DNA from: Lindgomyces ingoldianus
Lineage: Eukaryota; Ascomycota; Dothideomycetes; Pleosporales; Lindgomycetaceae
NCBI RefSeq assembly: GCF_010093535.1
Contig: NW_022985173.1
Span: 570,876-634,875 of the forward strand
Direction of reading: 5' to 3'
DNA: 64,000 bases
Of the stretch, positions 1 to 11,936 are shown piece after piece; the first letter of the stretch is position 1, and each line of letters starts with the position of its first letter. The notes beneath the pieces are model-generated. The model did no database searches. It was not told the DNA's origin and worked only from the letters and a program-made list of their open reading frames with translations. Made by a program: the position numbers and the translations under genes.

Positions 1-789
1 TATAGTAACTAAAAGTATTTAAAGAGGAATTAGTTTATGTTTTCTTTAAGTTTATATTAAAGCTTATGTAAAAAAGAAGGTAGGTTTTTTTATTTTCTAT
101 TAAATAGTAAAGGATTAAAGAGTTAGTTAGATTTTATTACTAAGTTAAAAAAGTTATAAGTTATAAGTAGTGTTAAGTAAAAAAAAGTTAAGCTATCTCT
201 AGACTTCTAGATAAGCTTTAAAGCTAGTAAGTTTTTAGTTCCTACTACTATAATAAAAGTTAAGGCAGAAATAGACTACTTAATAACATAAAGCTATTTT
301 TTAAAGTCTTTTTAAAAAGCTTTAAAGCTTATAATATAGTAGCTTTTTTATAAAGTAAGCGCTTTTTAAAAAGCTTTTTAGCTTACTTTAATAGCTTAAA
401 GTTATATAAGTACTAAGCTTATTAAATTAGATTTAGAGGCTATTCTTAGCTAAGGTTTTAACATAATGTAATGTTATAATTATGCACAAGTAAGGTTATA
501 GAGCTTTACAGAGGTCTAGTTTAATTACTACATAAAGTATTATAGTAAGTATAAGACATTATGTAAGAAATAAGAAAGTTTAAAAGAAAATTAGTAATTA
601 AATACTTAGCTTAAAAGTCTAAGCGCTTTAGGTATAAATTAAGCCTATTTTAGGTTTAGTTAGTGTTAAGGCAGTTTATGCTTAAGTTTATGTCTATGTT
701 GTGTTGTGTTTATGTTAGACATGCACTAATAATACTCTAGTACACGTCTAATACAGTTATGTCTGGGATCCAGGGAGGATACTGTGACA
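1..789 (-). mobile_element. Gypsy element G3, 5' end (partial)
   Basis: This is the 5' end of a Ty3/Gypsy retrotransposon running on the minus strand and cut by the window edge. Its text matches 27486-28277 of the complete copy G2 in the same orientation, with transitions as the main differences. It contains the 5' LTR (472-789) and the start of the gag region. It is heavily TpA-enriched and cannot encode protein. Confidence 0.85.
472..789 (-). repeat. G3 5' LTR (318 bp)
   Basis: The 318-bp LTR is the same length as both G2 LTRs and both G1 LTRs. Read on the minus strand it starts TGTCACAGTATCC and ends TTATAACA, a decayed form of the family's GTGACA end. Confidence 0.85.
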
Positions 790-1992
790 TTTTGTAATAG
801 TTAAAAACGCTCTCTTACTGCTGCTGCTAGCTAATTAGTCTAAAAACATCTTTCTCTCTAGTTAATAGCTGCTGCTGCTCTTAAGAAAGTTCTTTTATTA
901 GCTTAGCCCTCTTAGTCTCTTTAACTCTTGTAATTTATCTATTTTTTACAGCTAGCTAAGGTTAATAAGGACCTTGTTAAATTAGAGGATAAGAAGCTAG
1001 CTAAGTTAGCTGTAAACAATTCTATTATACTATTAGTAGAGGTTATATAGAGAGAGGTTACAGTAGAGGTACAACAACCTAATGACACAGAGGCGTCACA
1101 GAGGTTGCGTTTATTGTTAATAGATAACTAGGTACAGGAAAACGCTAGGGATCTGCTAGCACTAAAGTATACAGCTTAATAGCAGGCGTACATCCTAAGG
1201 GGCTGCATTAAGGAGATGTTACCTAGCTTCTATACTTATTATCTCTTTACTAAAGAAAGTAATACTGCTACTCTTTAGCTACAGCTTTAACAGTAGAAGG
1301 AAAGAACGCTCTAGAACGCCTAAGCAGCTAGTCCTAGTGTTTGTAAAGCAACTATAGTAACTAGTAAGGCTACGTACAGTGGTGAAGCTGCTGCTAATGC
1401 AGTAGTAATAGAAATCTTTAGTAAAGCTAATATAAAGTCTCTAGTAAAGATGTTAAAAAATTATTCTAAGAACTACTATTTCTGCTGCAGAATAAAAAAG
1501 GAGTAGTTTATAGACATTAAGATAGTTATAACTAAAGCAGTAGAGCCTTTTATTACTGTAGTAATACTGTTGTCTTAAGCTAGGGCTAAAAAATTAATGT
1601 TATCTATTACCTAACGCTAGCTTAATAGCCTTAACAAGCATTTAGCCTAGCAGAAGATTAGTATAACTTATTAAATTACCTTAACTAATAGATAGCTCTG
1701 TTGTAATTCTCTTTATAAGAATAAGAGTAATAAGACTTACTGCTAAGTGTAGGGTAATAAGGATTGCGTTAATATGCACTACCCTCTAGATAGTAACAAC
1801 TTGCAATAATAAATAGCTAACATGTAGGCTACTTTACTAAAAGTAATTTATAATAAACTATCTAAACAAGTTATTATATCTCTTTATAAGCAGAGGAAGC
1901 AGAAACTAAAAGCAAAACAGTAAGAAAAGCAAGCACAATCTTCTCTCTTATCTGCTAGCGTTGCTTTATTACTAATTGCCTAGCTAATTAAG
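790..1992. other. Older AT-rich host sequence, left half
   Basis: This 1.2-kb stretch lies between the head-to-head Gypsy elements G3 and G1. The plus strand reads as long protein-like stretches broken mainly by TAA/TAG. About 950-1300 contains phrases such as KLEDKKLAKLAV and NARDLLALKYTA, and about 1900-1970 has a Lys/Gln-rich tail. This suggests a RIPed coding sequence, perhaps an older transposon. The family is not recognised. It continues after G1 at 40542, because G1 is bounded by the duplication ttaag. Confidence 0.4.
1988..1992. repeat. Target-site duplication of G1 (left), ttaag
   Basis: The ttaag immediately before the G1 5' LTR is repeated at 40537-40541 directly after its 3' LTR. 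This proves that the two LTRs, 38.5 kb apart, belong to one insertion. Confidence 0.9.
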
Positions 1993-2310
1993 TGTCACAG
2001 TATCCTCCCTAGATCCTAGACATAACTATATTAGACGCGTACTAGAGTATTATTAGTGCACGTCTAACATAAACACAACATAACATAGACATAAACTTAA
2101 GTATAAACTGCCTTAACACTAACTAAACCTAAAATAGGCTTAATTTATACTTAAAGTGCTTAGACTTTTAAGCTAAGTATTTAATTACTAATTTTCTTTT
2201 AAACTTTTTTATTTCTTACATAACATCTTATACTTACTATAATACTTTATATAGTAATTAAACTAGACTTTTATAAAGCTTTATAACCTTACTTATGCAT
2301 AATTATAACA
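1993..2310 (+). repeat. G1 5' LTR
   Basis: The LTR starts TGTCACAGTATCC and ends ATTATAACA, a decayed GTGACA end. It is 318 bp, identical in length to the 3' LTR at 40219-40536. Confidence 0.92.
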
Positions 2311-4243
2311 TTATGTTATGTTAAAACTTTAGCTAAAAATAGCCTTTAAATCTAATCTAATAAGCTTAGTACTTACATAACTCTAAGCTATTAAAGTAAG
2401 CTAAAAAGCCTTTTAAAAAGCGCTTACTTTATAAAAAAGCTACTATACTGTAAGCTTTAAAGCTTTTTAAAAAGACTTTAAAAAATAGCTTTATATTATT
2501 AAGTAGTCTATTTTTACCTTAACTTTTATTATAGTAGTAAAAACTAAAAACTTACTAGCTTTAAAGCTTACTTAAAAGTCTAAAAATAGCTTAACTTTTT
2601 TTTACTTAACACTACTTATAACTTATAACTTTTTTAACTTAGTAATAAAATCTAACTAACTTTTTAATCTTTTACTATTTAATAAAAAATAAAAAGACCT
2701 ACCTTTTTTTTTATATAAGCTTTAATATAAACTTAAAGAAAACATAAACTAATTCTTTTTTAAACACTTTTAGTTACTATATGCCTACTTTTAACTTAAC
2801 TATAATATAACAGCCTTAATTAACTTACTAATAAATAAAGATATTATTAACTTAAATTAATTTATAGTGTTTTTATAAGTAACTTATAAAGACTTAAATA
2901 AAAAGTTAACAGCTCTAAGTTACCTAAACACTTTATAATAAAAATAAAAAAGCTTTACTTTATACTTTACTAAGTTTTACTAACTTGCATCTAATATAAG
3001 CTTAAATAAAATAGGTCTAATTATAGCCTTATATAACTCCCTCTTAACTAAACTATAACACGCTATAGTAAAAGAACCCCTTCTAAACAACCTTAACATG
3101 TATGTAAACCTAATTACTACCTATAATAATAACATAAGGTTCCTCTCTATATAAGCCCTAATACACCCCTAAACTAGCGCAGTTATAAATAAAAACTTTA
3201 ATGTAATAAAAATTAATTTAAATTATGCTTTAGTTAGTTCTAAAAAGTGTAAAGATTATAAAAAAAAAAGTTAATACTTTAAGTGTAGTAAGCATAGTTA
3301 TATCTTTTAAAACTACTTTATTTCTCTTTTTTAAGTCTACGCAAGTAGCGCTACTAGCACTTATTAAAGATTTTTACTATTTTAATTTTATTTTTATAAA
3401 AGCTTTAACTTATATTTAAGCTCTAATCTTTTTTACTACTCTTAACATAGCTGCAGCTATAGTAGTAGAAGCCTATAAAAAGGCTTGTTCTAGGGCTAAG
3501 TTGCCCTTTAGGACTAATTTAACACTAGATCTTTGCTAACTTATAAGCTAAGTCCCCTACTAATAACTAAAAGTACTAAGTTAATATTTTTATATATTTA
3601 TAATAAAAAACTATATTAGCCTTAATATAAGCTTTTATTAACTTAAAAGTAAATAGTATAGGTTATATTAATAAAAAACTAGCATATAAACTAAATCTTT
3701 AATTAACACTACTTACTTAAATAATTTACCTAACTAGATTTAATAAAAAATAACTTAAAAAAAGTTTTATTTTTTATACTATAACTATTATAATTACTTA
3801 CTAACACTATAAAAAGTAGATTAAGCTTTATATAATAAACATAGAATATTATAACTTAATCCTAAGATAACTATAGCTGTATTAGCACAAAGTTGCTTTT
3901 AATTACTAAAAGTAAGTTCTAAACTTTAACTCTTTCTAATGCTAAAACATATACTTACACTTACACCTAAATAACACCTAAGTAGCACTTAATATAGAAG
4001 GTTTTTAGACCTACTTTCTAATAACTTAGAAAAAAACTACCTAAGTAAGGCTAATAAGCTAGGCCTTTTACTAAAATAAGCTATGTAAAATAATTTAATA
4101 ACTACCTAAACTTAAAAAAAAAAGCTTTTAAAAAATTTTTACTTACTTAATTTAAACATAAACTAGAACTTAAATAGCAGATAGACATTTGCTATATAGA
4201 ACCTGCCTTATTTATAACTCTAGCTTAATAACTAGATTAAAAT
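2311..4243 (+). pseudogene. G1 gag and protease region, RIPed
   Basis: This is the first internal segment of G1, colinear with the minus-strand segment 26030-27959 of G2. It covers gag, a short Cys/His stretch around 3280-3310 that may be a decayed zinc knuckle (CSKHSY), and the start of a protease-like region around 3610-3700 (colinear with LINLEVNSIGYINKEL in G2, where the active-site box is expected). Many in-frame TAA/TAG codons prevent translation. It stops at about 4243, where insert X begins. Confidence 0.7.
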
Positions 4244-5192
4244 ACTACAACAGTTTATAAATAATCTGTAAAAGCAAAGCTTGCTTAGAGCAATAGTTAG
4301 CACATTAAGGTAGGTGTAAGGCAGGATGTCCTAGAGCGGGATAGAATGGCCTCCCCTAGCCTGTTTAGAGGTCACATGACCTGTGCTTTATATATAAGCA
4401 TAAATCTTAACAAGTAAGGCTTAGCAGTAATTTATTTTTCTTATAATACACTTCTATCTTTCTTTAAAAGCTTACTTTTAGTGCTATTTATGCTATTTAC
4501 TATTTTATCTTTATAGTAAGTTATTTAGGTTTAAGAATAGTTTATAATAATTTTTATATATTATTATATCTTAGGTTACTGAAAACTTATTTAATAAGTT
4601 TTTATATTAGCTTTAACTATAACTTAACTTTATTTTTTATAGTTACTTTTATTTTTTTAAGTATTTAGTTGCACTTCTTTTCTTAGCTAGCTTAGTAGTT
4701 TTCTAATATCCTCTATATAAGGCCTATAAGTGTTAATAGCATTCCTATGTTCTAAGTCCCCACACACTTCTATATTCCTTTAAGTAGATTCTTACTGCAT
4801 TTAGACCTATTGTCTTGCCTGCGCTGTTACATAGTTGTAGCATAATGCTTAGCAAATTAGTATTAGACAGGTAATAGACATATAATAATAATATTTAACT
4901 ATAGCATGTAAATAATTATAGCCTATAACTAAGCATAGCTAATACTAATCTCTAACACACTAATATAGCTAAAAGAAATATAGAATAAATATAGCTAACT
5001 ATAATTTAAATATGTTTTATATAACATATACTAAAGTAAACTACATATAAATTAATATTAAAGTATACTTATATTAAGTATACTTTTTTGTAAAAAAAAT
5101 ATATATAAAAAATATATAAACTAATAAAAAAATTATAACTAACTAGTTAGTGTGTTTTAAAAAAGATTTTACTTAACTTTATAGTTTATAAA
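4244..5192. other. Insert X, left flank of Copia A
   Basis: The first 180 bases hold a less mutated block (about 4310-4390) followed by a TATA-like ttatatataagc, resembling a promoter or LTR fragment. About 4680-4850 reads on the minus strand as a protein-like stretch with TAG breaks; the family is not recognised. 5063-5087 contains an AT palindrome around aagtatac. No intact gene is seen. Confidence 0.35.
5188..5192. repeat. Target-site duplication of Copia A, ataaa
   Basis: ataaa before the 5' LTR is repeated at 10893-10897 after the 3' LTR. Confidence 0.85.
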
Positions 5193-5472
5193 TGTCTGTA
5201 CGCAGCAGCAGCGTCGCGGCCTGGATACAAGCGATCGCGCACGAGCAGGATCACGTACCTATGTCACATGATGCTCGTGCGCGAACCTCTGTGCGCGAAC
5301 ATCTAGATATCCCCCTTTTTCTCTGTACAAAGGAAAGACAAGAGTAATAGAACTAGAAACATGTTGCCCTTACCTTACCTACTTTATACACTGTGCACAC
5401 TGTACACTACTCTTACTCTTACTACTTAAGTACTTATACTATAAGCAGCTAGCTGTTAGAGCCTATTTAACA
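5193..5472 (+). repeat. Copia A 5' LTR (type 1)
   Basis: The LTR starts TGTCTGTACGCAGC and ends TATTTAACA. It contains a perfect 11-bp inverted repeat, gcgcacgagca (5237-5247) against tgctcgtgcgc (5272-5282), and two cgcgaac boxes. Confidence 0.9.
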
Positions 5473-5512
5473 CTAATTAGTAGTTAATTTAATTAACTAT
5501 AAATTAGTAAAA

Positions 5513-5875
5513 GTAATAATAAAGTACTTACACTTTATAAAGTACTTTATTTTATTACTTATCTTTTAGAAAGAGTAATAGTAAAGTACTTACACTTTAT
5601 AAGGTACTTTATTTAGTTACTTATTTTTTAAAATAGTAGATTAATTCTTTACATTATATAGTAAGCTCTACTACTGTACAAAGTAAAAAGAAGATAGTGT
5701 AAGACACACACTAAAGCTACTAAAGCTACATAACCTAGTAGCTAGACAATAGTATATTAATTCTTTATATTATACAGTAAGCTCTGCTACTATATAAAGT
5801 AAAAAGAAGATAGTGTAAGGCGCACACTAAAGCTATTAAAGCTACATAACCTAGTAGCTAGATAACAGCAGTACT
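5513..5875 (+). repeat. Tandem duplications in Copia A leader
   Basis: A unit of roughly 58 bp built around aaagtacttacactttataaagtac occurs twice (about 5513-5630). It is followed by a unit of about 115 bp containing gtaagctct-ctact and agatagtgtaag, also twice (about 5633-5865). Copia D has the same arrangement at about 32810-33165. Confidence 0.75.
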
Positions 5876-6299
5876 TATGTAATTTACTAGAAAAGTAATT
5901 AACTATACTATTATAATAAAATTTTATTAGTAACTAATAACTTTATATAATAATAAAAAAAATAAAAAATAATTTTTATTATATAAATAACTTATAAAAA
6001 ACATAGAGATATTAAAGGTAATACTATAAAATAAGACTAGCCTAGAGTACTAGAATAATAAAATTAACATGTTAAAAGCTCTAATAAGCCTACAGACTTA
6101 ATTATACATAAGTTATATAATTACTAATTTATGCATAATAACTTAAAAAGGCGCTACTTTTTTAAGTGTATATATAAAGAATTTTAAAAGATAGACACTA
6201 TAAAACTTCTTAGCACTTAGCTGCATGTTTAAAAAGAAGCTTATATAAGTGCTAAAAGATAAGAGAATTACACTATAGCTAAGTACTAAAGGTACCTAA

Positions 6300-9200
6300 G
6301 CCTAAAAGCTGTATAATATAGCATAAGAAAAAGTAATTACACTAAAAAAGCTTTATATGTAACCTTTATTACTATATAAGGCTCTGCACAGAAGCAGACT
6401 AAACATAATGCTGCTATTAACACTAAATGTACTAGCATTACCTGCTCTTACACCTTAGCTAGCACTACACTAATTACTGTACAAACAATACATGCCACCC
6501 TACCTAACACCTGCTCCACACCCTTAATTGTACACACCACCGCCTACAGTAGTGTATGCACTACTAATACCACCTGCACAATCTATACTACATTATAACC
6601 TGTATAAACTTCCACCCTAGAGAAAAACTACTAAAGAAAAACTTTTAGTAAATAAGATTATATAATTTTAAAAAGTATAAAAAAAAAATAATAACTATAT
6701 AAGTTAACTATATAACATTTTTATAAATAAAATAAGAATCTTTATTAATTTATATTAATAGCTAGATATCTAGAAAACTTAGTACATAAACATCTTTCTA
6801 GATATTTTAAAAAGTTAGGTAAATATATACTATATGCATAACATAGGCTCTAGATATAACTAGAAGCATTTATATAACACCTTAAGTAGTTACTTTAACA
6901 CTAATATAAACTATAGCTAGTACTAGATAAACTAGACAACAATAACTTTTATATAATGCTAATAAAAGAACTTTAATAAGAGTTTATATAAAGCTTTTAA
7001 AATAATAATTAATAAGCTTACACTTATATAAAAAGCACTAAAAATAAAATTTTAAAAAGATGTTCTACTGCACACTACTATTATATAAGCCTGTTAAGAA
7101 TAACTAGAACTAGAACATACTATGTTTACTATTAAGCCCTTATGTAAAGCCTTATTTAGTAACTTATAAGCATTACTTTAAGTTACTATAGACTAAAGGG
7201 TAAACTAATACCTCTAAGAACTGCCTAATGCATACTACACAGACTACTAATACAACTCTGTATAATAAGAGTTTACATAATAAAAAGAAAGCTTCTCTCT
7301 ATGCAGAAAAAAATAATATAAAAGATCTTTATTTAGGTTTAGGCTACAATCTAGAGACAACTGTATGTAAATAAAGAAGTGCTTTATCTACTATAAAAAA
7401 AATGTTAGTTATTAAACTACTCTTATAATAACTATATATAAGCAAAGAACTAGTACATTACCTTATATAAAGATTTTTATAATAAGACTTTATTATATAA
7501 AGCTATTACTTTATATATCTAAGACTTTAAAAGTTACTCTAAGAAAAAAAATAATTTACATAATATAAAAAAAATAAAATAGAAGAGTAAGAATGCTAAA
7601 AAAGCTGTTAACTACTTTACCTCTACTGCCTATTTACACTATGCAACAGAAGAGAACATCTACAGCATTAAACCTAAAGAATATGCTAAGCAGTTTATTC
7701 TTAATAACTAATACTATATAGTATACTAAGGTAAACTATAAAATATAAGCGTAGTAAAGATCTCTACTATTAGCAAGTCTTAACTTAAGGCGTACATATA
7801 AAAGAACTTATATATAAAAATTAATTAAACACTTAGCTAAATAAATATTAGCTTTAAAAGCTAGACACTAAAAAGATTAATTAGTACTATATAAATCTAG
7901 AACTTAATTAGTCTAGTTACATACTACATTTTAAAGACTCTAACACTATTTCTGCTATTACTAGTAAATGCTAACTAACTTAGGGCATACTTTAACAACA
8001 TTCTAAATATTATTGTACATAAAGATAAAACTACTATACTTATTATATAAAAATAAAAACACTTTTTTTTAATATTAGTAAGAAAAAATTTATGTCTTTT
8101 TTTACTAAATTAGAACTTTACTGCCTTTACTGCTAATTTAGACACCTCTGTATAAAGAGACTTTAGAAGATGCTAACTAGCGCTAGCTACAACATTAATG
8201 CTATAGTGCTAGAAAAGATTAAGAAGTTTTGCTACTTTTACTAATTATATAACTAGGCCTTATAAAAATTTAAGTTTATAATTAAAAATAACACTTACTT
8301 TAACTATAAAGTTGTTATTAATATTATATAAATTAATAATAAAGATGTTTTACATGTTATTAATGTAGACATATTATTTTAAGCTGCTACATTTCTAAAA
8401 TCTATGTCTACATAAGATACTTAGGATGCACTATGTAAATGCTAGATTAACACTTATTAAGAACCTCTAAACTACATTATGTATAACTCTAGTATAAACT
8501 TTGCTTTAGAGGATTTTTAGGCCTGTGCAAAGATTATAAGAGCTACATGCAGGCAGATGCCTATAGAAGCACATTAGGCAGTTAGAAAGGTTAAGCGTGT
8601 GCACACACTTCTTTAATAAGTGTTTAACATCCTAAAGACTAAGCTAGGTGACTATACAGATAATAAGGCTATCCTATAGATAGCAGTTAAGGCTCTAAAC
8701 AACACAGCTAGCCTATATAGTCTAGTACCTACGCTACTAGTCTTTAAAGCATACCTAAGAATTAACCTAAACTCTTTACTATTACTAGACATTATTATAT
8801 AAGTAAGCGCTGTATAAAAAGTAATAAAGATACTTTAAAAGGACTATGTAAAAGTAAATATTAATTATGTAATTAACACTTATAATAGCCCTATAATGTA
8901 TAAAGTTCTTAACTTCCCCCTTAGCTTAAAAATTATAGCATAGAGAGAGAAAAAAGGCTAGACTAGCCTATATAAGATTAAGAGCATTAAAAAAAGAGAC
9001 ATTATTATTAAAAAAAAAATAGCCTACTAAAGCTCTAATGTACGCAGGTTAAACTATACTATAAAGAAAAGGAGAAAGATAACTTACTTACAACAGATAA
9101 CCTAAATAAACTAATCTCTATATAAAAAGATTCTTTAAAGAAGAGGAAAAAAGAACAGCTTTATAAAAATGTTGCAGAGGCAGAACTAGAGCCTACTACA

Positions 9201-9935
9201 GACTAAGCCCCTTAGAATAGTAATGCTGCACTAGTGTAAAAAGAAGATATAGATACTAAAAGAAGTAAAAGGCAAAGAAAACCTGCACAAAGTCTAGACT
9301 AGGTATTTCTAACCTAGAAGAAGAAGAATAATTAGGCCTTGTCTATTAAGCTTTGTACAGATAGTGTAATTACTACACCTAGAGAACTATTTAAGGAATT
9401 AGACTGCATAGAGATAGACACCCTAATTACTAATAGCACTTTTAAGGTTATAGTGTATAACCTAATAAGGCACAAAGGTTAGATTTTTAACTTCTACTTT
9501 ATATAAGAAGTAAAAGGTAAAACAACCTAACTATATAAGAAATCCCGCCTAGTGTTTGCTAGCCACTTAGATAAAGAGAAGGAAGAAATCCTCACCTAGT
9601 TACTAACTATCTAGAGGATAAGCTAGAGACTACTCTTAGCTATAGAAGTAAGCCTAAGAGCTATGTACAGAATGCATTTTAAACTGTGTAATATTACATA
9701 AGCATACATCTAATTAATAGATAAGCTTATGCGCACGCTGTACGCAAAGCTACTAAAGGAGATGCGCTAGAGCTTTCCACTAAATACAATACTCTAGGTC
9801 ATACAACCCTTGTATAGAGCTGCTAAATTAGGATTGTATTAGTTTAAGACATATTATAACCACTACAAAGAAAAGCTGCGCATGCACATTTCTTTGTACA
9901 ACCCCTACCTCTTAATTACTAAAGCAGAAGAGCTA
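6300..9935 (+). pseudogene. Copia A Gag-Pol, RIPed and truncated
   Basis: These are remains of a Copia polyprotein. About 6410-6620 is a Pro/Tyr-rich gag-like stretch. 8617-8800 matches the integrase C-terminal part of other copies (NILKTKLGD, then LVPTLLVF). 9385-9935 is an RVT_2-type reverse transcriptase (RELFKELDCIEID at the start, KSRLVFASHLDKE, then MHISLYNPYLLIT). Stops are TAA/TAG throughout. The reading breaks off at about 9922, where the GC-rich replacement starts, so the second half of RT and RNase H are absent. Confidence 0.75.
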
Positions 9936-10107
9936 AAGGATCTGTACGTTTATGCTAAGACGCTAAATAAACTGCCAATTAGCAGCGGAACTAGTCAGGA
10001 GGGTGACGCGGATGCGCCCTGGGCCGCCAGACTGCACAAGGACGTCAAAGACGCCCGCACTGACAGCGCTGGAGGTAGAGGAGGAAGGCTGGAGAGACAT
10101 CTCTCTC

Positions 10108-10168
<61 letters not shown>

Positions 10169-10170
10169 GC
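9922..10170 (+). other. GC-rich non-RIPed filler inside Copia A
   Basis: This is about 250 bp with normal base composition, between the RT remnant and text that resumes as in Copia D and E (tctgtcactgtcagcac). It replaces roughly 1.1 kb of RNase H sequence present in D. It stays open across part of its length and could read as a 121-residue product from 9882, but the reading is a chance join of RT, filler and microsatellite. Confidence 0.65.
10101..10165. repeat. Microsatellite (CT)n-(TG)27
   Basis: A short CT run at 10101-10110 is followed by 54 bases of TG dinucleotides (10112-10165). The (TG)n run is unmutated although TpG is the reverse complement of the CpA target of RIP. Confidence 0.95.
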
Positions 10171-10612
10171 GGGAGTATCTGTCACTGTCAGCACCGTACA
10201 AAAAGAGAAAAGAGCCAGGGAATTGTACAGTAGGGCTTAGAAAGTGAAGGATAAAGAAAAGAAGGTAAAAGAGAAGAGGAGACCTTATTATATACACCTC
10301 CCTACGCACCTGCCTACGCAAAGATCCCACACTATTCTGGCACAAAACCCCGCACAAAACAGTTTATACACTGCTAAATTACTTACAAGGTAAGCGCATA
10401 AAGGCTAGATAATAATAGCCTAAAACACTCTACACTATTTATAGAGCTATCTACATAGCGTAACTAGCTTATCTTAACGTACAGCATTACTAAGGCAAGT
10501 CCTAATAAATAGGGTAGAGTAAAGGCAGAACATAATTAGATAGACCTACACAGACAGAAGAGAGGTAACGCGTACAGAAGGCAACTCTTTAGACAAAAAG
10601 AAAAGTTGCTAG

Positions 10613-10892
10613 TGTCTGTACGCAGCAGCAGCGTTGCAGCCTAGATACAAGCAATTGCGCACAAGCAGGATCACGTACCTATGTTACATAATGCTTGTGC
10701 GCGAACCTCTATGCGTGAACATCTAGATATCCCCCTTTTCCTCTGTACAGAGGAAAGACAAGAGCAATAAAACTAGAAACATGTTGCCCTTACCTTACCT
10801 ACCTTGTACGCTGTGCACACTGTACACCACTCTTACTCTTGCTACTTAAGTGCTCATACCATAAGCAGCTAGCTGTCAGAGCCTATTCAACA
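10613..10892 (+). repeat. Copia A 3' LTR (type 1)
   Basis: This 280-bp partner of 5193-5472 ends GCCTATTCAACA. The two LTRs differ mainly by transitions. Both arms of the inverted repeat carry the matching change (gcgcacaagca and tgcttgtgcgc). Confidence 0.9.
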
Positions 10893-11253
10893 ATAAACTT
10901 AAATATATTAAGTATAGTAAGCTTTACTAATAACTTACTTTATTTTTTATAATACTATAAAGATAGTAAAATTATTACTATTTATATACTTTTTTACTTT
11001 TTATACTTTTTATAGCTATTTAATATAGGTTATTTTACTTTTTAAAAAAGTATATAGGCGCTAAGCTAAAAACTTTATACATAACTAAATTACTTATTAT
11101 AAAGTATACTTATAAGTAAAGTAATACTTAAAAGTAAATAATAGCTAGCTAATTTTTAGCTTTAATTAAGTTAGTAAAATTTCTTTTTTAAAAACTAAAG
11201 GTTTATATAAATTTAAGATTAGTTATTATCTAAATAAAAGTATTTAGATATGC

Positions 11254-11462
11254 TGTTAGGCGTTACATGTTATAGGCTTATGTTATAGTTGTACACATAA
11301 ACAGATAAATATTTCTTTTCTTTGCACAGACTTAGAAGAAGAAGAACAATTAACACTAGTTACTTACTACCCCCTCTGTGTAATGTGTACACTGTGCAAC
11401 TCTCTTTGCTTTGCATGTACTTACTAATTACAAATGCTAGCTAGCATAGAGCCTATTTAACA
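11254..11462 (+). repeat. Solo or truncated Copia LTR, divergent type
   Basis: The last 130 bases resemble the R/U5 half of type 2 Copia LTRs (caattaacactagttac ... gctagctagca ... tatttaaca). The 5' half differs. A start at TGTTAGGCG (11254) is a guess, because no flanking duplication was found. It looks like a fourth LTR variant left by recombination or truncation. Confidence 0.55.
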
Positions 11463-11936
11463 GTTATCTAGAAATTAGTTAATTATTAGCTATAATTAAA
11501 AGAACATGTTCTAGCCCTAGCTTTTAACACATTTTTAATTTTATAATAGTCTTTCTTTTCTTTGCACCTTATGTTTTCTAGTGTTGCACCTGTTTCTTTT
11601 ACTGCCTAATACTACTACACTATGCCTAATACTACTACTTAATATTTTTAATTTAATTGTTTTAGTATTAAAGCTCTAGTTGTAGAGCTGCAGCTTGTGT
11701 AGTTTGTTACCTCTGCAGAAATTTCTTAAAGTGCTAAGAAGCTCTAGCGCTGCCTTTACCTCTGTCTCTGCCTCTCTATTACTGCAAAGATTAATGTAGT
11801 ACATGTAATACCTTAACAAGCTGTTTTACTTACAAAACTACTAGTTTAGCTTCTTTAACTACTGTTTAAATATAATAGGCTAATGCCTAGAGGTGTTAGT
11901 AAGAGATTACCTAGCAGTGTTAAGAAATGCATAAAG

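Larger units (their letters stand above)
5193..10892 (+). mobile_element. Copia retrotransposon A (280-bp LTRs)
   Basis: This is a Ty1/Copia element of 5700 bp with two 280-bp LTRs (5193-5472 and 10613-10892) and target duplication ataaa. Integrase precedes reverse transcriptase, which is the Copia order. It shares LTR type and leader with Copia D. Compared with D, the RNase H region is missing and replaced by a GC-rich segment with a (TG)n run, and about 175 bp of extra sequence sits near 10262-10438. It is an internally rearranged, RIPed, non-autonomous copy. Confidence 0.92.

Noticed and set aside
9882..10247. Plus-strand open reading frame of 121 codons in Copia A
   Set aside because: It joins 13 codons of RIPed reverse transcriptase to the GC-rich filler, a (TG)n run and later Copia text. 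The Cys-Val repeat is only the microsatellite.
10109..10357. Minus-strand frame ending in a Thr-His repeat
   Set aside because: Antisense reading of the same (TG)n run; no protein features.
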